Source of the DNA: an uncultured Clostridia bacterium
GTDB taxonomy: Bacteria; Bacillota_A; Clostridia; Oscillospirales; Oscillospiraceae
Direction: 5' to 3'
Length of the DNA: 6,309 nucleotides
Assembly: GCA_946408145.1 (NCBI GenBank)
Contig: CAMJQX010000099.1
Coordinates: 1-6,309 of the forward strand
Within the stretch, counting starts at the first letter, position 1. Every line of letters begins with the position of its first letter. Below are positions 1 to 5,063 of this stretch, piece after piece. Below the pieces are notes generated by a model that searched no databases, was not told where the DNA came from, and saw only the letters and a list, made by a program, of their open reading frames with translations. Both the position numbers and the translations under genes were made by a program.

Positions 1-482
1 TCCTTGATGGCGCTCTCCACGGGGATGACGCGCATCAGGCCGTAGCCGTCGGGGATCAGCGGGGACATGGTCATCATGCGGATACGGGTGTACTCCTCGA
101 AGGCGCGGCCGACCTCGGGATGGGTGTCCAGCAGCTCCTGGTTGTTGACCAGCATCTCCATGATGCCGGGCGCGAAGATCTGCATGAAGTAGACGTCCTC
201 GCCCAGGTCCTTGTCGTAGGTGCAGCGGAAGACGCCGATCCAGGCCAGGTGCTTGGCCAGCTTCTCCACTTCCTCGACGGGCTTGCCGACCTTCTTGGCC
301 AGCCAGCCGGCGGTGCGGACCTTGCGCAGGCCCGCGGCGATCGCCACATCGGCCTCATCGTCGGTGACGATGCTGGCCAGGCTGTAGTACTCCGGGGCAT
401 TCTCGTCGATCTTGTTCACCATGCCGGTCAGACCGCCGACGACCTGACACAGCTTGACGATTTTCGGTCTCAATTCTGCCAT
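1..482 (-). CDS. Partial N-terminal part of a probable 4Fe-4S oxidoreductase-family protein
   Basis: The first 160 codons are present and the 3' part lies beyond the left edge. The protein starts MAELRPKIVKLCQVVGG, with no signal peptide or membrane segment, so it is probably cytoplasmic. Residues about 40-90 look like a small helical, winged-helix-like module (TDDEADVAIAAGLRKVRT, then a Lys-rich helix with KKVGKPVEEVEKLAKHLAWIG). The end of the visible part contains RAFEEYTRIRMM and GLMRVIPVESAI. From memory, this pattern (QVVGGLTGMVNKIDENAPEY, FEEYTR, MRVIPIESAI) opens a clostridial family whose later part carries Cys-rich 4Fe-4S motifs and often an FAD/NAD(P) oxidoreductase domain. That later part is not visible, so the redox role is inference. 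The start is supported by an AGGAG 11 bases upstream and by a good promoter at 561-589. Codon choice is strongly biased to CTG, GTC, ATC and AAG, which suggests good expression. Confidence 0.75.
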   Translation of the reverse strand, partial: MAELRPKIVKLCQVVGGLTGMVNKIDENAPEYYSLASIVTDDEADVAIAAGLRKVRTAGWLAKKVGKPVEEVEKLAKHLAWIGVFRCTYDKDLGEDVYFMQIFAPGIMEMLVNNQELLDTHPEVGRAFEEYTRIRMMTMSPLIPDGYGLMRVIPVESAIK

Positions 483-493
483 TCGTTTTCTCT

Positions 494-498
494 CTCCT
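494..498 (-). promoter_or_regulatory. Ribosome binding site of the leftward gene
   Basis: On the minus strand AGGAG lies 11 bases before the ATG whose first base is 482. The spacing is at the long end of the normal range, but no other purine-rich site competes and no alternative in-frame start is better placed. Confidence 0.65.
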
Positions 499-560
499 TA
501 AAAACATATAGATTGATCAGATGGGGTTTCGGGATCAGCAGCGCACAGAAATACAGCTTA

Positions 561-589
561 AGTATAACGTATCAGGCGTTGATTTGCAA
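561..589 (-). promoter_or_regulatory. Sigma-A type promoter of the leftward gene
   Basis: On the minus strand the -35 box TTGCAA (584-589) and the -10 box TATACT (561-566) are separated by exactly 17 bases. The -35 matches four of six consensus bases and the -10 five of six. Transcription would start near 554, giving an untranslated leader of about 70 bases before the ATG at 482. The spacer contains a small imperfect dyad (AACG at 566-569, CGTT at 577-580), too weak to call an operator. The call rests on consensus matching only. Confidence 0.6.
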
Positions 590-658
590 GGACTATCCCC
601 TCCCGGCGGATCGGGAAAGGACAATTTACAAAGAAATCATACTTTTCCGCTCCGGGCG

Positions 659-667
659 TGTTACAAT
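659..667 (+). promoter_or_regulatory. Extended -10 promoter of the beta-helix lipoprotein gene
   Basis: TGT-TACAAT forms an extended -10 element (TG at 659-660, hexamer 662-667). No good -35 box sits 16-18 bases upstream, which is usual for extended -10 promoters. The sequence at 621-645 is AT-rich in an otherwise GC-rich region. Transcription from about 674 would give a short leader of about 20 bases that just contains the ribosome binding site at 683-688. Confidence 0.45.
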
Positions 668-682
668 CAAATCCCAACGAAC

Positions 683-688
683 AGGAGG
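683..688 (+). promoter_or_regulatory. Ribosome binding site that fixes the lipoprotein start
   Basis: A perfect AGGAGG sits 6 bases before the ATG at 695. The same frame stays open upstream to an ATG at 521, but that start has no such site and would bury the signal peptide 58 residues inside the protein. This site therefore decides the start at 695. Confidence 0.85.
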
Positions 689-694
689 AACGCC

Positions 695-2209
695 ATGAAC
701 GTTACCTATAGAAAGACGCTGTGTCTCGCGCTTGCCCTGCTGCTGGTCTGCTCCCTTTCGGGCTGCGGCGGCGCGGCGACCACGCTGCTCACAAGCGCAG
801 TTTCCGGCGCGCAGAGCGGCGAGATCCTTATCGAGCTCTCCGACGCGGGCTCAAGCTGCGGCTCCGCCGCCGTCAGCATCAGCGGCGGCACGATCACTGT
901 CGGCGCCGCGGGCACTTACCGTCTGCGCGGCACGCTCTCCGACGGGCAGATCGTGGTGAACGCCCCCGGCAGCGCGAAGGTCAAGCTGATCCTCGACGGC
1001 GCGGAGGTCACGAAAACCGGCTCCGCCGCCATTCTGGCGCGAAGCGCCGACAAGCTCATCCTCGCCTCCGCGGCGGGCAGCGTCAACAGCCTCGCCTCCG
1101 TCGGCGTTTTCTCCGATGAAGACGATGCGGACGCCGCGGTCTTTGCCCGATGCGACCTGAACCTGAACGGCGACGGCGCCGTGAGCATCTCCTGCGAGAG
1201 CGGGCACGGCGTCGTCACAAAGGACGACCTCAAAATCAAGAGCGGCACGGTGTCCGTCAGCGCCGCGAAAAAGGGCGTCGTGGGCAGGGACAGCGTCACG
1301 GTCGAGGGCGGCGTCCTGTCCATCGAATCCGGCGCCGGCGGCCTTGTCTCCTCGAACGATAAAGATGCGGAGGACGGGAACATCGAGATCCGCGGCGGCA
1401 GCGTCACCATCCGCTCCGCGGAAGACGGCCTTCACGCGTCGAACTCCGTCACGATCGCCGGCGGCGAGCTCGTCCTCTCCAGCAGGGACGACGGCGTCCA
1501 CGCCGACGCCGCGCTGCGCATCTCCGGCGGCAGGCTCACCGTGCTGCAGAGCTATGAGGGTCTGGAGGCGCAGGTCATCAGCATTTCCGGCGGCGTGATC
1601 GACATCACCGCGAGTGACGACGGCCTCAACGCAGCCGGCGGCAGCGACGGCTCGAACGGCTTCGGCCCCTTCGGTGAGGATCCCTTCGCCGTGGATCTGG
1701 ACGCCTCCCTGAGCATATCCGGCGGTGTGATCAACATCGACGCGGGCGGCGACGGGCTCGATTCCAACGGCGCGCTTCTCGTCTCCGGCGGCGTCCTCAC
1801 CGTGAGCGGGCCCACCAGCAACGGCAACGGCGCCATCGACTACGGCGGCTCCGCCGTCATCACCGGCGGCACCGTTGTTGCGGCGGGGGCCGCCGGCATG
1901 GCCGAGAATTTCGGCCCTGATTCCGCGCAAGGCAGCATCCTGCTCTTCTTCCCCGCACAGGAGGCGGGCAGCACGGTCAGTCTCAGCGACGAAAGCGGCG
2001 CCGTCCTGGCAAGCTATACCCCCTCCAAGAGCTATAACTCCGTTGTCGTCTCCGCCGAGGGGATGCGGGTCGGCGGGAGCTACACGCTCACCGCCGGCAG
2101 CTACAGCGAGACCGTCACGCTCAGTTCCGTGATCTACGGCAGCGGCATGGGCGCTTTCGGCGGCGGACCGGGAAGACCGGGCGGCCCCGGCGGGCCGGGC
2201 AGGCCGTAA
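695..2209 (+). CDS. Cell-surface lipoprotein with Cthe_2159-type beta-helix carbohydrate-binding domain
   Basis: This is a 504-residue exported lipoprotein. Residues 1-23 are a signal peptide (Arg/Lys at 6-7, a hydrophobic core at 9-19) ending in the lipobox LSGC, so Cys24 would be lipidated and the protein held on the outer face of the membrane. Residues about 55-410 are a right-handed beta-helix. Phrases such as TYRLRGTLSDGQIVVNA (74-90), TKDDLKI (175-181) and repeated SGG-x-hydrophobic rungs spaced about 22 residues apart match the Cthe_2159 family (Pfam Cthe_2159, formerly DUF4353). The founder of that family, from Clostridium thermocellum, binds cellulose and polygalacturonate and uses calcium. 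Acidic loops at 141-146 (DEDDAD) and 221-227 could bind calcium here. A smaller beta-rich segment follows at about 420-488, then a Gly/Pro/Arg tail. A role in binding plant or host glycans is inferred from the family. No catalytic residues are recognisable. The gene appears to be a single transcription unit with its own terminator. Confidence 0.85.
   Translation: MNVTYRKTLCLALALLLVCSLSGCGGAATTLLTSAVSGAQSGEILIELSDAGSSCGSAAVSISGGTITVGAAGTYRLRGTLSDGQIVVNAPGSAKVKLILDGAEVTKTGSAAILARSADKLILASAAGSVNSLASVGVFSDEDDADAAVFARCDLNLNGDGAVSISCESGHGVVTKDDLKIKSGTVSVSAAKKGVVGRDSVTVEGGVLSIESGAGGLVSSNDKDAEDGNIEIRGGSVTIRSAEDGLHASNSVTIAGGELVLSSRDDGVHADAALRISGGRLTVLQSYEGLEAQVISISGGVIDITASDDGLNAAGGSDGSNGFGPFGEDPFAVDLDASLSISGGVINIDAGGDGLDSNGALLVSGGVLTVSGPTSNGNGAIDYGGSAVITGGTVVAAGAAGMAENFGPDSAQGSILLFFPAQEAGSTVSLSDESGAVLASYTPSKSYNSVVVSAEGMRVGGSYTLTAGSYSETVTLSSVIYGSGMGAFGGGPGRPGGPGGPGRP
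1235..1900 (+). repeat. Coding repeat: beta-helix rungs of about 22 residues
   Basis: Within the lipoprotein, rungs of the form hydrophobic-x-x-Gly-Gly-x-hydrophobic-x-hydrophobic recur. The glycine pairs fall at residues 205, 244, 266, 288, 309, 353, 375 and 401, with a degenerate first rung (SG) at 183-184. Most steps are 21 or 22 residues (about 66 bases). The longer steps of 39 and 44 residues each contain an inserted loop: NDKDAEDG at 221-228 and a Gly/Asp/Phe-rich loop at about 325-345. A further separate copy (SISGGTITV) lies at residues 61-69. The repeat is clear in protein but diverged in DNA, so it is an old structural repeat and not a recent tandem duplication. Confidence 0.8.
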
Positions 2210-2216
2210 TAACGAC

Positions 2217-2245
2217 AGGGAGCATGCTTCCGCATGCTCCCTTTT
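2217..2245 (+). terminator. Intrinsic terminator after the lipoprotein gene
   Basis: An 11-bp perfect stem (2217-2227 pairing with 2232-2242) closes a TTCC loop and runs into four T's (2242-2245). It begins 8 bases after the TAA stop. The T-run is short, so termination may be incomplete, but the stem is strong. It separates the lipoprotein gene from galK. Confidence 0.8.
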
Positions 2246-2270
2246 CCTGCCCGCTTCCGCGCCTCAGCCG

Positions 2271-2299
2271 TTGACCGCGGTGGTGAATTGTGTTATTTT
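2271..2299 (+). promoter_or_regulatory. galKT promoter
   Basis: The -35 box TTGACC (2271-2276, five of six consensus bases) and the -10 box TATTTT (2294-2299, four of six) are 17 bases apart. The -10 is preceded by TG at 2291-2292, making it an extended -10. Transcription would start near 2306, about 24 bases before the galK ATG. Together with the upstream terminator this makes galK-galT an independent unit. Confidence 0.7.
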
Positions 2300-2316
2300 A
2301 AGTAAAGAATCACCAC
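2280..2316 (+). promoter_or_regulatory. Possible operator: inverted repeat around the galK -10 box
   Basis: GTGGTGA (2280-2286) and TCACCAC (2310-2316) are perfect inverted copies separated by 23 bases. With one unpaired base on the left, the match extends to 9 bp (TT at 2288-2289 with AA at 2308-2309). The left arm lies between the -35 and -10 boxes, and the right arm lies just past the expected transcription start and touches the ribosome binding site. A dimeric regulator bound here would block polymerase. No regulator gene is in the window and the arms match no operator I recognise, so this is a candidate only. Confidence 0.35.
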
Positions 2317-2322
2317 AGGAGG
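2317..2322 (+). promoter_or_regulatory. Ribosome binding site of galK
   Basis: A perfect AGGAGG is placed 7 bases before the ATG at 2330. It directly follows the right arm of the inverted repeat at 2280-2316. Confidence 0.85.
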
Positions 2323-2329
2323 CCGCAAT

Positions 2330-3502
2330 ATGTACGATGAACTGAAGCAGAAGTTTTTGAACACCTTCCACCGCAGCGCGCAGTACCTCTTCTCCGCGCC
2401 GGGCCGCACCGAGATCGGCGGCAATCACACCGACCACCAGCTCGGCCGCGTGCTCGCCGGCGCCGTCAGTCTGGAGACCGTCGCCGCCGTCGCCGTGAAC
2501 GGCGAAAACGTGATCCGCGTCCTCTCCGAGGGCTATCCCCTCTGCGAGATCGCGCTGGACGATCTGGCCATCCGCCCGGAGGAATTCGGGACCACGGCCG
2601 CCCTGATCCGCGGCGTCGCCGCAGGGACTGGGCTCAGCAGGGGCTTCGACGCCTATATCTGCTCCACGGTGCTGCCGGGCAGCGGGCTCTCCTCCTCGGC
2701 CGCCTTCGAGGTGCTGCTCGGCACGATCGCCAGTCAGCTCAGCGGCGCGGGTCTGAACGCCGTCGAGATCGCCCAGCTCGGGCAGAAGGTCGAAAACGAG
2801 TATTTCGGCAAGCCCTGCGGCTTGATGGACCAGATGGCCTCCTCCGTCGGCGGCATCATCACGATCGACTTTGCCGACCCCGCGAAGCCCGTCATCGAGC
2901 ATCTGGAGCTCGACCTCGCGGCCCTGGGCTACGCCCTGTGCATCATCGACAGCGGCGCCGACCACGCCGACCTGACCGACGAATACGCCGCCATCCCGCG
3001 GGAGATGAAGGCCGTCGCCGCCGTGTTCGGCAAGTCCGTCCTGCGCGAGGTGGACGAGGACGCCTTCTTCGCCCGTCTGGGCGAGGTCCGCGCCGCCGCT
3101 GGCGACCGCGCCGCGCTGCGCGCCATGCACTTCTTCGCCGACAACCGCCGCGTGGCCGAGCAGGTCGCGGCGCTGCGCAGCGGCGATTTCGACGCCTTCC
3201 TGCGCCTGGTCAACGAGTCCGGCCGCTCCTCCTGGCTGTATCTGCAAAACGTCGTCCCCACCGGGGCGACCGTGCACCAGGAGCTGGCCGCGGCGCTCGC
3301 TCTCGCGGCAAAGCTCCTGAACGGCCGCGGCGCCTGCCGCGTGCACGGCGGCGGCTTTGCGGGCACGATCCAGGCCTTTGTGCCGCTGGACCTGCTCGAG
3401 AGCTTCCGCGCGGGCATGGAGGCGGCGCTCGGCGAGGGCAGCTGCCACGTGCTCTCCATCCGCCCGGAGGGCGGTATCCTGCTGGAGGAGGTCAAGGCAT
3501 GA
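2330..3502 (+). CDS. galK: Galactokinase-family GHMP kinase (variant motif)
   Basis: This is a 390-residue cytoplasmic GHMP kinase, the usual galactokinase length, expected to phosphorylate galactose with ATP to galactose-1-phosphate. Motif 1 is at residues 23-39 (APGRTEIGGNHTDH), motif 2, the ATP-binding Gly/Ser loop, at 115-125 (LPGSGLSSSAA), the catalytic Asp is probably D167 in CGLMDQMAS, and motif 3 is at 337-346 (RVHGGGFAGT). Motif 1 departs from the classical GRxN[LIV]IG[DE]HxDY. Glu stands where Asn is expected, Asn32 replaces the galactose-contacting Glu, and His36 replaces Tyr, while Arg26, His33 and Asp35 are kept. From memory, this variant occurs in clostridial proteins annotated as galactokinases. 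The link to galT, with a 4-base overlap, supports a galactose role. A related sugar substrate cannot be excluded from sequence alone. The start is fixed by AGGAGG 7 bases upstream. Confidence 0.88.
   Translation: MYDELKQKFLNTFHRSAQYLFSAPGRTEIGGNHTDHQLGRVLAGAVSLETVAAVAVNGENVIRVLSEGYPLCEIALDDLAIRPEEFGTTAALIRGVAAGTGLSRGFDAYICSTVLPGSGLSSSAAFEVLLGTIASQLSGAGLNAVEIAQLGQKVENEYFGKPCGLMDQMASSVGGIITIDFADPAKPVIEHLELDLAALGYALCIIDSGADHADLTDEYAAIPREMKAVAAVFGKSVLREVDEDAFFARLGEVRAAAGDRAALRAMHFFADNRRVAEQVAALRSGDFDAFLRLVNESGRSSWLYLQNVVPTGATVHQELAAALALAAKLLNGRGACRVHGGGFAGTIQAFVPLDLLESFRAGMEAALGEGSCHVLSIRPEGGILLEEVKA
3484..3491 (+). promoter_or_regulatory. Ribosome binding site of galT inside the end of galK
   Basis: GGAGGAGG lies in the last codons of galK, 7 bases before the galT ATG at 3499. 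It fixes the galT start at the ATGA overlap and rules out upstream in-frame starts, which would run through galK. Confidence 0.85.
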
Positions 3503-4986
3503 AAGGCTGGATCGACGCGCTGCTAAACTACGCGCTGGACAAGGGGCTCATCCAGGAGGGGGACGAGACTTATGTCTTCAACCGCATCCTGGAGATCATG
3601 GGTCTGGACGAGCCGGGCGAGGGCGAGGCGGTTGAGGCCGCACTTCCGGAGATCCTGAACGCGCTGACCGACGACGCGGTGCGCCGCGGTCTGCTCGACG
3701 ACAACATCACCGCCCGCGACCTCTTCGACACAAAGCTCATGGGCGCGGTCACGCCCTTCCCCCATGAGGTCCGCGCGATCTTCGAGGGCCTGTACGAGAC
3801 TTCGCCGAAGCTCGCGACCGACTGGTACTACAAGTTCTCCTGCGACACCAACTACATCCGCCGCGACCGCATCGCGAAGGACGTGAAGTGGGTCTACCCC
3901 TGCGAGTACGGCGATCTGGACATCACGATCAATCTCTCCAAGCCGGAGAAGGACCCGCGGGCCATCGCCGCCGCGCGGCTCGCGCCGCAGGCCGGCTACC
4001 CCAAGTGCCAGCTGTGCAGCGAGAACGAGGGCTACGCCGGGCGCATGAACCACCCCGCGCGGCAGAACCACCGCATCCTGCCCCTGACCATCGCGGGCAC
4101 GCCCTGGTTCTGGCAGTACTCCCCCTACGTCTACTACAACGAGCACTGCATCGTCTTCAATGCACAGCACACGCCGATGAAGGTCGACCGCGCCGCCTTC
4201 CGAAAGCTCTTCGACTTCGTCACGCTGATGCCGCACTACTTCGTCGGCTCCAACGCCGACCTGCCCATCGTGGGCGGCTCCATCCTGAGCCACGACCACT
4301 TCCAGGGCGGGCATTACGAATTCGCCATGGCCAAGGCCCCGGTGGAGACGGCGCTTCGCTTCACCGGCTATGAGGACATCGAGGCCGGCATCGTCAAATG
4401 GCCGATGTCCGTCATCCGCCTGACCGGGCCGGACAGCGGGCGCATCGTCGACCTGGCCGACAGGATCCTCGGCTGCTGGCGCGGCTATACCGACGAGGCC
4501 GCCGTGATCCTCGCGGAGACGGAGGGCGTGCCGCACAACACCATCACGCCCATCGCCCGCCGCCGCGGCGAGAACTACCAGCTCGACCTCGTGCTGCGCA
4601 ACAACCTCACCACCGAAGAGCACCCCCTGGGCCTCTACCACCCCCACGCGCCGCTGCACCACATCAAGAAGGAGAACATCGGCCTCATCGAGGTCATGGG
4701 TCTGGCCGTGCTCCCCTCCCGCCTGAAGGCAGAGCTTGAGGAGCTCAGGCAGGCGCTGGTCACGGGCGGCGATCTGCGCGCGACCGAAAGCCTTGCCTCC
4801 CACGCCGCCTGGGCGGAGGAGCTGCGGAAACAGTACGTCTTCACAGCCGACAACGCGCAGGAGATCCTGCGGCAGGAGGTCGGCAGGGTCTTCATGCAGG
4901 TCCTCTGCGACGCTGGCGTCTACAAGCGGGACGAGGCCGGCAGGGCCGCCTTCCTGCGTTTCGTCGACGCGGTGAACGCGCTGTAG
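3499..4986 (+). CDS. galT: Class II UDP-glucose--hexose-1-phosphate uridylyltransferase
   Basis: This 495-residue cytoplasmic enzyme exchanges UMP between UDP-glucose and galactose-1-phosphate, giving UDP-galactose and glucose-1-phosphate, the step after galactokinase in the Leloir pathway. The class II signature is complete at residues 254-271: DLPIVGG, then SILSHDHFQGG. H265 and H267 make the HxH pair, and by analogy with GalT enzymes the second His would carry the uridylyl group. Other conserved-looking segments are CQLCSENEGYAGR (about 171-183) and LGLYHPHAPLHHIKKENIGLIEVMG near residues 378-402. Length and motifs fit the Firmicute type II GalT family and not the shorter E. coli type I enzyme. 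The ATG overlaps the galK stop as ATGA (3499-3502), which implies translational coupling. A strong terminator follows the stop by 25 bases. No galE or galM is in the window, so UDP-galactose recycling must be encoded elsewhere. Confidence 0.96.
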   Translation: MKGWIDALLNYALDKGLIQEGDETYVFNRILEIMGLDEPGEGEAVEAALPEILNALTDDAVRRGLLDDNITARDLFDTKLMGAVTPFPHEVRAIFEGLYETSPKLATDWYYKFSCDTNYIRRDRIAKDVKWVYPCEYGDLDITINLSKPEKDPRAIAAARLAPQAGYPKCQLCSENEGYAGRMNHPARQNHRILPLTIAGTPWFWQYSPYVYYNEHCIVFNAQHTPMKVDRAAFRKLFDFVTLMPHYFVGSNADLPIVGGSILSHDHFQGGHYEFAMAKAPVETALRFTGYEDIEAGIVKWPMSVIRLTGPDSGRIVDLADRILGCWRGYTDEAAVILAETEGVPHNTITPIARRRGENYQLDLVLRNNLTTEEHPLGLYHPHAPLHHIKKENIGLIEVMGLAVLPSRLKAELEELRQALVTGGDLRATESLASHAAWAEELRKQYVFTADNAQEILRQEVGRVFMQVLCDAGVYKRDEAGRAAFLRFVDAVNAL

Positions 4987-5011
4987 GACTCAGTTTTTCA
5001 GTTTTCAGACA

Positions 5012-5054
5012 GCAAGGGCGGATCGCTTCTGCGATCCGCCCTTGCCGCTTTTTT
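5012..5054 (+). terminator. Intrinsic terminator of the galKT operon
   Basis: A perfect 15-bp stem (5012-5026 pairing with 5031-5045) with a TTCT loop is followed by a CGC step and six T's (5049-5054), then more T-rich sequence. This is a textbook rho-independent terminator for the rightward galKT transcript. It lies between two converging genes. Read on the minus strand the hairpin is not followed directly by a T-run, so for the leftward gene it could pause or stabilise the 3' end but is less convincing as a terminator. Confidence 0.92.
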
Positions 5055-5063
5055 GTTGTTTTC

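Noticed and set aside
601..616. TCCCG-N6-CGGGA hairpin as a terminator or riboswitch element
   Set aside because: The stem is only 5 bp, has no T-run, and lies upstream of the predicted rightward transcription start, so it would not be in the lipoprotein mRNA.
521..694. N-terminal extension of the lipoprotein to an ATG at 521
   Set aside because: It would place 58 residues before the signal peptide and lipobox, has no ribosome binding site, and overlaps the promoter region. AGGAGG at 683-688 supports the start at 695.
120..698. Plus-strand open frame of 192 codons opposite the leftward gene
   Set aside because: It is antisense to a well-supported coding sequence, its start has no good ribosome binding site, and its latter half runs through the promoters of the divergent region.
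1235..1900. DNA-level tandem or CRISPR-like repeat
   Set aside because: The 66-base periodicity comes from conserved Gly-Gly beta-helix rungs. The nucleotide copies are diverged, in frame and without spacers.
851..1930. Long minus-strand open frame of 359 codons across the lipoprotein gene
   Set aside because: It mirrors the repetitive GC-rich beta-helix gene and yields an Ala/Gly/Asp/Val-rich protein with no recognisable domain. This is a typical shadow of GC-rich coding DNA.
2264..3448. Long minus-strand open frame of 394 codons opposite galK
   Set aside because: The plus strand encodes all galactokinase motifs. The antisense product is low-complexity Ala/Gly/Asp/Glu-rich, and its frame begins inside galK and extends through the galK promoter.
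2938..3498. In-frame extension of galT upstream through galK
   Set aside because: The extension is Arg/Gly/Pro-rich out-of-frame galK sequence. GGAGGAGG at 3484-3491 and the ATGA overlap fix the start at 3499.
3523..4803. Long minus-strand open frame of 426 codons opposite galT
   Set aside because: The plus strand carries the full class II GalT signature. The antisense frame has no motif and is explained by GC-rich codon structure.
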